Below, piece after piece: positions 5,572 through 11,938 of a stretch of DNA of 11,938 bases (positions within the stretch are counted from its first letter, which is position 1; each line of letters starts with the position of its first letter). This stretch comes from Eubacteriales bacterium (lineage in GTDB: Bacteria; Bacillota_A; Clostridia; Lachnospirales; Lachnospiraceae), in assembly GCA_030527765.1 (NCBI GenBank), contig JAUNAE010000081.1, positions 1-11,938 of the forward strand. The letters are read 5' to 3'. The position numbers were made by a program, and so were the translations under genes. A model generated the notes under the pieces. It was not told the origin of the DNA, did not search any database, and saw only the letters and a list, made by a program, of their open reading frames with translations.

Positions 5572-5587
5572 TGTTGCAGATGCAACA
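5572..5587. promoter_or_regulatory. Palindromic operator candidate upstream of the siroheme reductase operon
   Basis: TGTTGCAGATGCAACA is a perfect palindrome of 7+2+7. Its centre is about 42 bp upstream of the predicted start, the position used by class II activators of the Crp/Fnr family. I cannot name the regulator; the sequence is not the classic CRP or FNR box. Confidence 0.5.
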
Positions 5588-5627
5588 TTTTCTACTGTCC
5601 TTTTGTACTTTTTCGCAGACTACATAT

Positions 5628-5668
5628 AAAAAAGCTGCCTGTTCTCAATTCTCTGAAAACAGGCAGCT
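5628..5668 (-). terminator. Intrinsic terminator of the htrA gene
   Basis: An 11-bp perfect stem pairs 5633-5643 with 5658-5668, followed on the minus strand by a run of six T (5628-5633). It lies about 100 nt past the htrA stop and before the siroheme reductase promoter, so it ends the htrA transcript. Confidence 0.85.
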
Positions 5669-5689
5669 GTCATTATTTTTTTAGTTAAT

Positions 5690-5706
5690 CGGATTCTCGC
5701 AATCCG
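5690..5706. repeat. Second copy of the CGGAT hairpin
   Basis: CGGATTCTCGCAATCCG matches the hairpin at 3527-3543 at 15 of 17 positions, and forms a 6-bp stem with loop CTCGC. The flanking sequence is not shared with the 75-nt element. It sits in the 3' untranslated part of htrA. Confidence 0.4.
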
Positions 5707-5771
5707 TTACTTGATGCGGTTCTGATCATCCTTTGCTTACATTTTCCGTCATCTGCTGTATGGGCATATGA

Positions 5772-7337
5772 TTAGCGGAATACTCCGAACAGGCCTTCAC
5801 CCCAGCCGTCCATAATATCCTGGCGGCTTGCTTCGCCTCCATTGTAATCGTCCTCTGTGCTGTCACCAAAGTTGTCGTCGATATTTTCATCGGTATCCTC
5901 TGTGTCGGCATTCTCTTCGGTATTCTTTGTGTCTTTGTCGTCTGCATCTTTATTTGTGTCGGTATCCGTCTGCTCACCAAGAGTGACATCAACGGTCTTC
6001 TCCTCGTAACTTCCGTTATTGGAAATAGAATAGGTGATTTCTACGGTCTCACCCGGCTCATAATATGCCAGATATCCAATCAGTTCTTCGATACTGGTTA
6101 CGGTTCTTCCGTCAAATTTTGTGATGATTGCTTTTTCCGGAAGACCTGCTTTTTCGGCAGCTCCGCCTGCTGTAATCTCAGAAATGTAAACACCCTGCGG
6201 CATTCCATACATCTTGGAAGCCTCACTGGATACGGATGCACCCATGATACCGAGTACTCCATGATCCTCATCCGCAAGTTTATCTCTGGTCTGTGCGTTC
6301 ATCAGTCTTTCCAGAATATCGGTTACGTCGGAAATTGCAATGGCATAACCCATTCCCTCAACCTCTGTAGAAGCAAGTTTTGCAGAGTTAATACCTACCA
6401 GTTCTCCATCCATGTTCAGAAGAGCACCGCCACTGTTTCCCGGGTTAATTGCCGCATCTGTCTGAATCAGATTTACACCACTGGTGTTCTCATCCAATGT
6501 TCCCATCTCGCCGGAAGAAGAATCCATGTAACGATTCTTTGCACTGACAATACCGGTTGTTACAGACTGGCCATATCCAAGAGCATTACCGATGGCAACA
6601 ACCTGCTCACCGACCTTCAGATCATCAGAACTTCCAATCTTTGCTACGCTGATGGCAGATAATGTAGAATCGGAAATATCCTCAAGAGTTACTGCAACAA
6701 CTGCAAGGTCCTTGCTGTCATCGTAACCTTTTACTTTTCCTTCGTAAGCTTCATTGTCTGCAAACGCTACAGAAATGGTGTCTGCTCCCTCAACTACATG
6801 ATAGTTGGTTGCGATCAGAAGCTCTGTATCGTTCTTGCCTACGATGATACCGGAACCACTTCCCTCAACCTCCTGCTCTGTAGAAGGTGCATAACCGCCG
6901 AAACCACCAAACATTCCATAATAGCTCTGAACTTCCTGAACAGATTTGGTTGTAATGGAAACGATGCTTGGCATAGCCTCTTCAGCAATGTCTGAAACAT
7001 CAAGACTTCCTGTTCTGGAAGTGCTTTCTTTTGTATCTTTTGTCTCTGTATCAGAGGTAGTTTTCTTTGCTGTCATGGTAAGCTTTGTTTCCTCACCGTT
7101 TGTCTCAGCTGCGATCACATTCTCTGCTCCTGAGAAATAACGAGCTCCCTGATATCCACCGACTGCCAGTGCTCCTGCCATGATCGCACACAGTCCAAAA
7201 GTAATACTCTTCTTCATCATATTGTTCTTTTTTGCTTTTCCTTTCTTCTGATTCGGAATATCCTGTGTCCAATCCCACTCATAAGAATCCAGTTCTTTCA
7301 GTTCCTGCTTATTGTTATCGTCAAATTCGTACTTCAT
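5772..7337 (-). CDS. htrA: Membrane-anchored HtrA/DegP-type serine protease with PDZ domain
   Basis: Counted from the ATG at 7337, the product is 521 aa. An acidic cytoplasmic N-terminus (1-40) leads to one membrane anchor (about 44-66), then a Thr/Lys/Glu-rich linker. The trypsin-like domain (about 113-345) has the full triad: H180 in TNYHVVEG, D210 in KDLAVV and S302 in NPGNSGGALL. One PDZ domain (about 360-455) contains GVYISEITAGGAAEKAGL. It would degrade or refold damaged envelope proteins on the outer face of the membrane. The tail from about 456 is an Asp/Glu/Thr-rich stretch ending in a short Gly/Trp/Phe-containing segment, GWGEGLFGVFR. The start is ATG rather than the TTG two codons upstream, because AGGAGG lies 8 nt before the ATG. 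The gene is monocistronic with its own promoter and terminator. Confidence 0.93.
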   Translation of the reverse strand: MKYEFDDNNKQELKELDSYEWDWTQDIPNQKKGKAKKNNMMKKSITFGLCAIMAGALAVGGYQGARYFSGAENVIAAETNGEETKLTMTAKKTTSDTETKDTKESTSRTGSLDVSDIAEEAMPSIVSITTKSVQEVQSYYGMFGGFGGYAPSTEQEVEGSGSGIIVGKNDTELLIATNYHVVEGADTISVAFADNEAYEGKVKGYDDSKDLAVVAVTLEDISDSTLSAISVAKIGSSDDLKVGEQVVAIGNALGYGQSVTTGIVSAKNRYMDSSSGEMGTLDENTSGVNLIQTDAAINPGNSGGALLNMDGELVGINSAKLASTEVEGMGYAIAISDVTDILERLMNAQTRDKLADEDHGVLGIMGASVSSEASKMYGMPQGVYISEITAGGAAEKAGLPEKAIITKFDGRTVTSIEELIGYLAYYEPGETVEITYSISNNGSYEEKTVDVTLGEQTDTDTNKDADDKDTKNTEENADTEDTDENIDDNFGDSTEDDYNGGEASRQDIMDGWGEGLFGVFR

Positions 7338-7345
7338 AATCAATT

Positions 7346-7351
7346 CCTCCT
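7346..7351 (-). promoter_or_regulatory. Ribosome binding site that fixes the htrA start
   Basis: AGGAGG on the minus strand is 8 nt before the ATG at 7337 but only 2 nt before the in-frame TTG at 7343, so the ATG is the start. Confidence 0.8.
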
Positions 7352-7373
7352 CTTATTGTTATCTGCCTTTATT

Positions 7374-7402
7374 ATTATACTCAGCAGTTTTGCATCTCGC
7401 CA
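7374..7402 (-). promoter_or_regulatory. Promoter of htrA
   Basis: A perfect TATAAT -10 lies at 7374-7379 on the minus strand. The best -35 at 17 bp spacing is TGGCGA (7397-7402), which matches only 3 of 6 consensus bases. The predicted start is near 7367. A weak -35 would fit stress-regulated expression. Confidence 0.5.
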
Positions 7403-7414
7403 GCTGCACTTCCC

Positions 7415-7437
7415 GTATGAAAAGATATGCTTCATAC
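7415..7437. repeat. Perfect 7+9+7 inverted repeat upstream of htrA
   Basis: GTATGAA (7415-7421) and TTCATAC (7431-7437) flank nine bases. It lies about 48-70 bp upstream of the predicted htrA start, a position suitable for an activator or response regulator. Confidence 0.4.
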
Positions 7438-7690
7438 CTCTCACTGAGATTTGCATCTGTCCTTCGCTTTCCTGCTTGTTCTCTGTTGATGCTTCACAGT
7501 ATATGGGAGAGTTGTGTTTGAATTGTGGGAAAAATGTGTACAACTTGTGAACTCTTTCAAAGAACTCTTCCTTCATGCAAAATCACAAGAACTGTATCGC
7601 TCGGGCGTGGGCCGTTAGTCTTCTGTATGAAAAAGATTTGTCAACGAACACTTGACAGTAACCCGACAGTGACAGAAAGCAGTGAACTAC

Positions 7691-7719
7691 TTGTAAACAT
7701 ATATAAAAAAGCTTATAAT
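7691..7719 (+). promoter_or_regulatory. Promoter of the opp operon
   Basis: TTGTAA (7691-7696) and a perfect TATAAT (7714-7719) are 17 bp apart. The predicted start is near 7726, about 61 nt before the oppB ATG. Confidence 0.7.
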
Positions 7720-7733
7720 GACTCTATATTTTG

Positions 7734-7751
7734 TGATGCACTAATGCATCA
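7734..7751. promoter_or_regulatory. Candidate repressor operator or leader hairpin downstream of the opp start site
   Basis: TGATGCACTAATGCATCA is a perfect 7+4+7 palindrome spanning about +9 to +26. A repressor bound there would block the opp promoter; alternatively the RNA forms a small hairpin in the leader. Confidence 0.45.
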
Positions 7752-7774
7752 AAATGCTGTTCGACAGCAGCATG

Positions 7775-7780
7775 AGGAGG
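7775..7780 (+). promoter_or_regulatory. Ribosome binding site that fixes the oppB start
   Basis: AGGAGG lies 6 nt before the ATG at 7787. In-frame ATGs at 7754 and 7772 lack a site and would put charged residues before a normal OppB N-terminus. Confidence 0.8.
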
Positions 7781-7786
7781 TTAATT

Positions 7787-8698
7787 ATGTCAAAATATCT
7801 TGTAAAGAGAATCCTGCTTGCGGTTCTCAGTGTGTTCATCATCTGTCTGATCACGTTCTTTGCAATGAACGCGGTTCCGGGTGGTCCCTTCAATTCAGAG
7901 AAAGCACTTTCCGCTTCGACCAAAGAAGTTCTGATGAAGCGATACAATCTGGACAAACCGGTGATTGAACAGTTTTTCCTGTACCTTGGCAACCTGCTTC
8001 ACGGTGATTTCGGTGTTTCCCTGAAAACCGGCCGTGAAATCAGCACTACACTCAAAGGCTGTTTCGCCGTTTCCGCACGAATCGGTGGAATCGCTGCTTT
8101 TTTTGCAGTCATTATCGGAGTTGTACTTGGTGCGATTGCCGCACTGAAACGAAATAAGCTGCCGGATCGTATCATTATTTTCTTCACCACACTGTTCACG
8201 GCAATGCCATCCTTCGTATTTGCAACCTTCCTTCTGATGATTTTCTGTATTCAGTTGAAGATTCTTCCGGTATGGAGTGCTTCCAATCAGAACATTGTTC
8301 TTCCGGTTATCGCTCTTGCAGCATACCCGACCGCATACGTTACCCGTCTTACAAAGACAAGTATGCTGGACGCACTGAGCCAGGATTATATTCGTACAGC
8401 CAAGTCCAAAGGTGTATCCACCGTCAAAGTCATTTTCAAGCATGCACTTCGTAATGCTCTGATCCCGGTTATCACCTATGTCGGACCGATGCTTGCCTAC
8501 ATTCTCACCGGTTCTCTTGTTGTAGAGAACATTTTCACCATCGGTGGTCTTGGACAGCAGTTCGTACAGTCTATCAACAACCGTGACTATCCAATGATTA
8601 TGGCAACTACCATCTTTCTGGCTGTCATCATGGTTCTCATGAACCTTCTGAGCGATATCCTTTATAAGGTTGTTGACCCGAGAATTAAACTTGATTAA
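7787..8698 (+). CDS. oppB: Oligopeptide ABC transporter permease OppB
   Basis: The 303-aa membrane protein is the first permease of a peptide/nickel-type ABC importer. It starts MSKYLVKRILLAV with a first membrane segment at about 9-30, then the family's external loop containing LLHGDFGVSL (70-79). Further segments lie at about 98-120, 132-156, 168-186, 228-248 and 272-295. The coupling (EAA) loop, which touches the ATPases, is DYIRTAKSKGVSTVKVIFKH (200-219). It pairs with OppC to form the translocation path. The stop is 12 nt before oppC. Dipeptide (DppB) or another small peptide specificity cannot be excluded from the permease alone. Confidence 0.92.
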   Translation: MSKYLVKRILLAVLSVFIICLITFFAMNAVPGGPFNSEKALSASTKEVLMKRYNLDKPVIEQFFLYLGNLLHGDFGVSLKTGREISTTLKGCFAVSARIGGIAAFFAVIIGVVLGAIAALKRNKLPDRIIIFFTTLFTAMPSFVFATFLLMIFCIQLKILPVWSASNQNIVLPVIALAAYPTAYVTRLTKTSMLDALSQDYIRTAKSKGVSTVKVIFKHALRNALIPVITYVGPMLAYILTGSLVVENIFTIGGLGQQFVQSINNRDYPMIMATTIFLAVIMVLMNLLSDILYKVVDPRIKLD

Positions 8699-8710
8699 GG
8701 AGTAACTATT

Positions 8711-9769
8711 ATGGAATCACCAAAAAAGAATCCACTTAGCCTGCAGATCGATCTTGCGAAGTTCGAGCCGGCAACGGAAGAAGAAAAAAGACAGCAGGAT
8801 GTCATGAGTGAATCTACGACATTCTTCAAAGATGGTATGCGCAAGCTTATGAAAAACCCTCTTGCAGTTGCATCCATCATTGTACTGGTGCTGATCATGG
8901 CAACCATCATCATCGCACCTGTCGTTGTACCTTACGGATATTCCGATATTATCACTGTAAACGGACGCCGTGACAAATCTGCCAAGAACCTGGGTCCTTT
9001 CGAGTACTCTCAGAAAGAGCAGAAATTTATTGAAGAAGGCGGAAAAGTCTTTCCTCATATTATGGGTACCGACTCCATGTGCCGTGACTACTTCATCCGT
9101 GTAGTAGAAGGTACAAAGATCTCCCTGGTTGTAGGTCTGTTCGCTTCCATTCTGGTTTTGATCATCGGTGTACTGTACGGATCCATTTCCGGTTACATGG
9201 GAGGGCGAGTCGACCTGGTAATGATGCGAATCGTCGACATCATATACTCACTGCCGGATATGCTGATCATCATTCTTCTGTCCGTAGTGCTCAATGAGAC
9301 ACTTGAACGTACAAACAATCCGATTGTCAAGACTCTGGGTACCAACATGATTGCTATTTTCATCGTATTCGGTCTTCTGTACTGGGTAGGTATGGCCCGT
9401 CTTGTCCGCGGTGAAATTCTGAAAATCAAAAACAACGAATATATTCTTGCGGCAAAAGCGGTAGGTGCAAGCTCCAGCCGTATCATCCGCACTCATATTA
9501 TTCCGAACTGTATCAGCGTTATCATCATTACAACTGCTCTGCAGATTCCATCCGCAATCTTTACCGAGAGTTTCCTTTCCTTCGTCGGAATGGGTGTTAA
9601 GGCTCCAATGCCTTCCCTTGGCTCTCTGGCAAATGCCGCTCGTCAGGGTCTTCAGAGTTATCCGCTTCAGCTGGTATTCCCGGCTGTAACTATCGTACTG
9701 ATCGTACTGGCTTTCAACCTTCTGGGAGATGGTCTTCGCGATGCATTCGATCCGAAACTTAGGAGGTAA
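8711..9769 (+). CDS. oppC: Oligopeptide ABC transporter permease OppC
   Basis: The 352-aa second permease has a long charged cytoplasmic N-terminus (1-50), as in OppC proteins. A first membrane segment lies at about 52-74, then an external loop of about 60 residues ending in HIMGTDSMCRDYFIRVVEGT (116-135), a family signature. More segments lie at about 138-160, 170-194, 212-230, 266-290 and 322-340. The EAA loop is EYILAAKAVGASSSRIIRTH (243-262), and the C-terminus ends GDGLRDAFDPKLRR. The loop between segment one and the signature is longer than in many homologues. AAGGAG lies 8 nt before the ATG. Confidence 0.92.
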   Translation: MESPKKNPLSLQIDLAKFEPATEEEKRQQDVMSESTTFFKDGMRKLMKNPLAVASIIVLVLIMATIIIAPVVVPYGYSDIITVNGRRDKSAKNLGPFEYSQKEQKFIEEGGKVFPHIMGTDSMCRDYFIRVVEGTKISLVVGLFASILVLIIGVLYGSISGYMGGRVDLVMMRIVDIIYSLPDMLIIILLSVVLNETLERTNNPIVKTLGTNMIAIFIVFGLLYWVGMARLVRGEILKIKNNEYILAAKAVGASSSRIIRTHIIPNCISVIIITTALQIPSAIFTESFLSFVGMGVKAPMPSLGSLANAARQGLQSYPLQLVFPAVTIVLIVLAFNLLGDGLRDAFDPKLRR

Positions 9770-9774
9770 CTAGT

Positions 9775-10776
9775 ATGTCAGAAAATAACACACCACTTCT
9801 GCAGGTCAAAAACCTGCACACATCTTTCACAACCGACAAGGGAGAAGTTCAGGCCGTTAACGGTGTCAGCTTCACCCTGGAGCGTGGAAAAACACTTGGA
9901 ATCGTCGGAGAATCCGGTTCCGGAAAATCCGTAACATCCTACTCCATTATGAAAATTCTGGAGCAGAACGGACATGTCACCGAAGGTGAAATCCTGTTCG
10001 AAGGAGAAGACATCACAAAATATAACGACAAACAGATGCAGGTCTTCCGCGGCCAGAAATGTGCCATGATCTTCCAGGATCCTATGACCTCTCTGAACCC
10101 GGTTTATACCGTTGGAAACCAGATTGAGGAAGCCATCCTCATCCATTCCAAAAAGACAAAAGCCGAAGCTCATGCATCTGCTCTTGAGATGCTGAAACTT
10201 GTCGGTATCAACGATGCCGAACGACGTATCAAACAGTATCCTCATGAACTGTCCGGTGGTATGAGACAGCGTGTTATGATCGCCATGGCTCTTGCCAGTG
10301 AACCGGCTGTTCTGATCGCCGATGAGCCTACAACCGCTCTGGATGTTACCATTCAGGCACAGATTCTGGAACTGATGCAGGAACTCCAGCAGAAACTGAA
10401 CATGGCAATTATCATCGTAACCCATGACCTGGGTGTCATTGCTCAGATGGCAGACGAGATCGTTGTTATGTACGGCGGACGTATCTGTGAACGCGGTACC
10501 GCGGACGCAATCTTCTATAATCCGTCTCACGAATACACCAAAGGACTGCTTCGCTCCATTCCGAGCGTAGAAAATATGAAGGAGAAGCTGGTTCCGATCT
10601 CCGGTACCCCAATCAATCTTCTGAATATGCCAAAGGGCTGCGCCTTCTGTGCACGATGTGACAGTGCAATGAAGATCTGCCTTGAGGAAGTTCCGCCGGA
10701 ACTTACCGTACCGGATGGACATCGCGCTTCCTGCTGGATGAATGTAAAGAATCACAATTATGTGGAGGAACCGTAA
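9775..10776 (+). CDS. oppD: Oligopeptide ABC transporter ATPase OppD
   Basis: The 333-aa nucleotide-binding subunit has Walker A GESGSGKS (45-52), Q-loop Q101, signature LSGGM (159-163), Walker B VLIADE (179-184) and the switch His H217 in THD. The C-terminal oligopeptide-transport extension contains a cysteine cluster, C289, C292, C295, C302 and C320. In several OppD/DppD relatives four of these positions bind a [4Fe-4S] cluster; C292 (FCARC) is an additional cysteine. The protein works with OppF as an ATPase heterodimer on the inner side of the membrane. It starts 5 nt after the oppC stop, with AGGAGG inside the end of oppC, and its stop is 1 nt before the oppF ATG. Confidence 0.94.
   Translation: MSENNTPLLQVKNLHTSFTTDKGEVQAVNGVSFTLERGKTLGIVGESGSGKSVTSYSIMKILEQNGHVTEGEILFEGEDITKYNDKQMQVFRGQKCAMIFQDPMTSLNPVYTVGNQIEEAILIHSKKTKAEAHASALEMLKLVGINDAERRIKQYPHELSGGMRQRVMIAMALASEPAVLIADEPTTALDVTIQAQILELMQELQQKLNMAIIIVTHDLGVIAQMADEIVVMYGGRICERGTADAIFYNPSHEYTKGLLRSIPSVENMKEKLVPISGTPINLLNMPKGCAFCARCDSAMKICLEEVPPELTVPDGHRASCWMNVKNHNYVEEP
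10764..10768 (+). promoter_or_regulatory. Ribosome binding site that fixes the oppF start
   Basis: GGAGG sits inside the last codons of oppD, 9 nt before the ATG at 10778. The in-frame ATG at 10760 lies ahead of this site and has none of its own, so 10778 is preferred. Confidence 0.7.
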
Positions 10777-10777
10777 C

Positions 10778-11758
10778 ATGAGCTCTAATAGCAACAAAAC
10801 GAACACACCATTGATCGAGGTTCGTGATCTGCAGCAGCACTTTCCTATTAAGACAGGATTTTTCAGCAAAACCCTTCTCAAAGCGGTTGATGGAGTAAAT
10901 TTTTCCATTAACCCGGGTGAAACTCTTGGTCTTGTAGGTGAGTCCGGATGCGGCAAAACAACCGTCGGTCGTACTCTTCTTAGATTATACAAACCAACCG
11001 GTGGCCAGATCTTTTTCAACGGTGAAGAAATCACCGACAAAAACATGCATCGCTACCGCAAAGAAATGCAGATGGTATTCCAGGATCCGTATTCTTCTCT
11101 GGATCCTCGAATGACTGTAGAGGACATTATCGGCGAGCCTCTGGATGTCCACAAACTCTATTCATCCAAGGGTGAGCGCCATGATAAAATTCTGGAACTC
11201 ATGAGTCTGGTCGGTCTGAATGCTGAGCATGCAACCCGCTATGTACATGAGTTTTCCGGTGGTCAGAGACAGCGAATCGGTATCGCAAGAGCTTTATCTG
11301 TAAATCCGAAATTCATTGTCTGCGACGAGCCGGTTTCTGCACTGGATGTTTCCATTCAGGCGCAGGTTATCAACATGTTTGAAGAACTCCAGGAAAAACT
11401 CGGAGTTGCCTATCTTTTTATTGCCCACGATCTTCTCGTCGTACATCACATCTCCGATCGAATCGCTGTAATGTACCTTGGCCGTATCGTGGAGACCGCT
11501 GAAGCGGATGAGCTGAATGAGCATCCACTTCATCCGTACACACTTTCTCTTCTCTCCGCTGTTCCGATTCCGGATCCAAAGATTGCGAGAGAACAGAAAC
11601 GTATTATTCTCGAAGGCGACGTACCAAGTCCGCTGAACATGCCATCAGGCTGTGCATTCCGTACACGATGCCGTTATGCAACGGAACAGTGTGCACGTGA
11701 ATGCCCGCCTCTGACAGATAGAGGCAATGGACATATGGTTGCGTGCTGGAATAAATAA
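10778..11758 (+). CDS. oppF: Oligopeptide ABC transporter ATPase OppF
   Basis: The 326-aa second ATPase has Walker A GESGCGKT (54-61), Q-loop Q102, signature FSGGQ (159-163), Walker B FIVCDE (179-184) and H217 in AHD. The early [18 protein letters not shown] (25-42) is typical of OppF rather than OppD. Its C-terminal extension also carries cysteines (C292, C298, C305, C309, C323). It is coupled to oppD by a 1-nt gap. ATP hydrolysis by the OppD/F pair drives peptide uptake. Confidence 0.94.
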   Translation: MSSNSNKTNTPLIEVRDLQQHFPIKTGFFSKTLLKAVDGVNFSINPGETLGLVGESGCGKTTVGRTLLRLYKPTGGQIFFNGEEITDKNMHRYRKEMQMVFQDPYSSLDPRMTVEDIIGEPLDVHKLYSSKGERHDKILELMSLVGLNAEHATRYVHEFSGGQRQRIGIARALSVNPKFIVCDEPVSALDVSIQAQVINMFEELQEKLGVAYLFIAHDLLVVHHISDRIAVMYLGRIVETAEADELNEHPLHPYTLSLLSAVPIPDPKIAREQKRIILEGDVPSPLNMPSGCAFRTRCRYATEQCARECPPLTDRGNGHMVACWNK

Positions 11759-11794
11759 CTTGGGGAAGTTTTTAAGAAACAAGGAGGAAACCAA

Positions 11795-11938
11795 ATGAAA
11801 AGGAAAGCATTTTTACTGTTTCTTTCAACAGTAACTGCTGCATCCATGTTATCTGCATGCGGAAGTTCCAGTACTGAAACAGCAAACACTCAGACAGAGA
11901 AAGCTGCTGAAGAAACTGAAGAAGCTGCCGAAGAAGCT
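11795..11938 (+). CDS. Oligopeptide-binding lipoprotein OppA-like, N-terminal part (truncated by window edge)
   Basis: Forty-eight codons are present. MKRKAFLLFLSTVTAASMLS followed by AC gives a lipoprotein signal peptide with lipobox LSAC and lipidated C22. A Ser/Thr- and Glu/Ala-rich linker follows (TEKAAEETEEAAEEA). The position at the end of an oppBCDF operon makes it the substrate-binding protein of the importer, but the binding domain is outside the window, so this rests on context. AGGAGG (11782-11787) is 7 nt before the ATG. No terminator or promoter is visible in the 36-nt gap after oppF. Placing the binding protein last differs from the oppABCDF order of Bacillus and enterobacteria. 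Confidence 0.82.
   Translation, partial: MKRKAFLLFLSTVTAASMLSACGSSSTETANTQTEKAAEETEEAAEEA

Larger units (their letters stand above)
7338..7786. other. 449-bp divergent control region between htrA and opp
   Basis: No gene is supported here. It contains the htrA and opp promoters, a 7+9+7 inverted repeat (7415-7437), two sets of short direct repeats (7549-7569 and 7654-7675) and a palindrome after the opp start site (7734-7751). The region from about 7575 to 7650 shows nothing I can name. Open frames that run into oppB lack ribosome binding sites. Confidence 0.55.

Noticed and set aside
5648..5662. CodY-box-like sequence AATTCTCTGAAAACA
   Set aside because: It matches a remembered CodY consensus at 12 of 15 positions, but it is the loop and arm of the htrA terminator and is not near the opp promoter.
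5726..5992. 88-aa open frame on the minus strand overlapping the htrA 3' end
   Set aside because: It is a shifted frame of the repetitive acidic tail of htrA, giving Thr/Arg/Ile-rich low complexity, so it is not a gene.
7652..7657. Consensus -35 TTGACA upstream of opp
   Set aside because: No -10-like hexamer occurs 16-18 bp downstream; the TTGTAA/TATAAT pair at 7691-7719 is the better promoter.
7525..7968. 147-aa open frame on the plus strand running from the opp control region into oppB
   Set aside because: It begins with GTG, lacks a ribosome binding site and overlaps oppB in another frame across its first ~180 bases.
9778..11046. Long open frame on the minus strand opposite oppD and oppF
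   Set aside because: It is antisense to two clear ATPase genes with intact motifs, shows no recognisable domain and has no ribosome binding site; it is a by-product of codon use.

Overview
The window looks like chromosomal DNA of an anaerobic, low-to-mid GC Firmicute, most likely a gut clostridium of the Lachnospiraceae. The reasons are strong AGGAGG ribosome binding sites, a 1-Cys OhrR regulator, a ferredoxin-type siroheme reductase, a thioredoxin reductase-like flavoprotein without visible NADPH motifs, and clostridial-looking lipoprotein and HtrA sequences. The genus is inference; no rRNA or tRNA gene is present to fix it. There is no CRISPR array, phage or insertion sequence. The content is mostly housekeeping, with several notable regulatory and structural sequences.

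Layout. (1) 1-578: the 5' end of a secreted acidic protein on the minus strand, with a near-consensus promoter and a ~158-nt leader, then a terminator. (2) 579-1349: minus-strand tcdA, tRNA t6A dehydratase, with its own promoter. (3) 1350-1713: a divergent control region with promoters for both sides, a 10-bp inverted repeat, an OhrR-like palindrome over the rightward -10, and a foldable leader. (4) 1714-3482: a plus-strand redox cluster of thioredoxin reductase-like flavoprotein, OhrR-type MarR regulator (11-nt overlap) and thioredoxin. (5) 3492-3566: a 75-nt element that folds into a three-way junction, then a strong terminator. (6) 3634-5484: a minus-strand pair, a 93-aa cysteine-rich zinc-ribbon-like protein and a siroheme/[4Fe-4S] sulfite/nitrite reductase, preceded by a 7+2+7 palindrome where a class II Crp/Fnr activator would sit. 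(7) 5628-7337: a membrane-anchored HtrA/DegP protease with its terminator. (8) 7338-7786: a 449-bp divergent control region. (9) 7787-11938: an oppBCDF operon followed by the start of an oppA-like lipoprotein cut by the window end.

How it works together. Region 4 reads as a peroxide-responsive thiol redox module. OhrR would sense organic peroxide through Cys23 and release the promoter of the flavoprotein gene. The flavoprotein would reduce thioredoxin, possibly taking electrons from ferredoxin rather than NADPH. The neighbouring siroheme reductase is also of a ferredoxin-using family, so the two units may share an electron source. The opp operon imports oligopeptides: OppA captures, OppB/C form the channel and OppD/F hydrolyse ATP. 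HtrA handles envelope protein quality. The parts most worth a second look are the 75-nt junction element, the flavoprotein's missing NADPH motifs with the OhrR-like box over its promoter, and the cysteine-rich 93-aa partner of the siroheme reductase with its palindromic upstream site.
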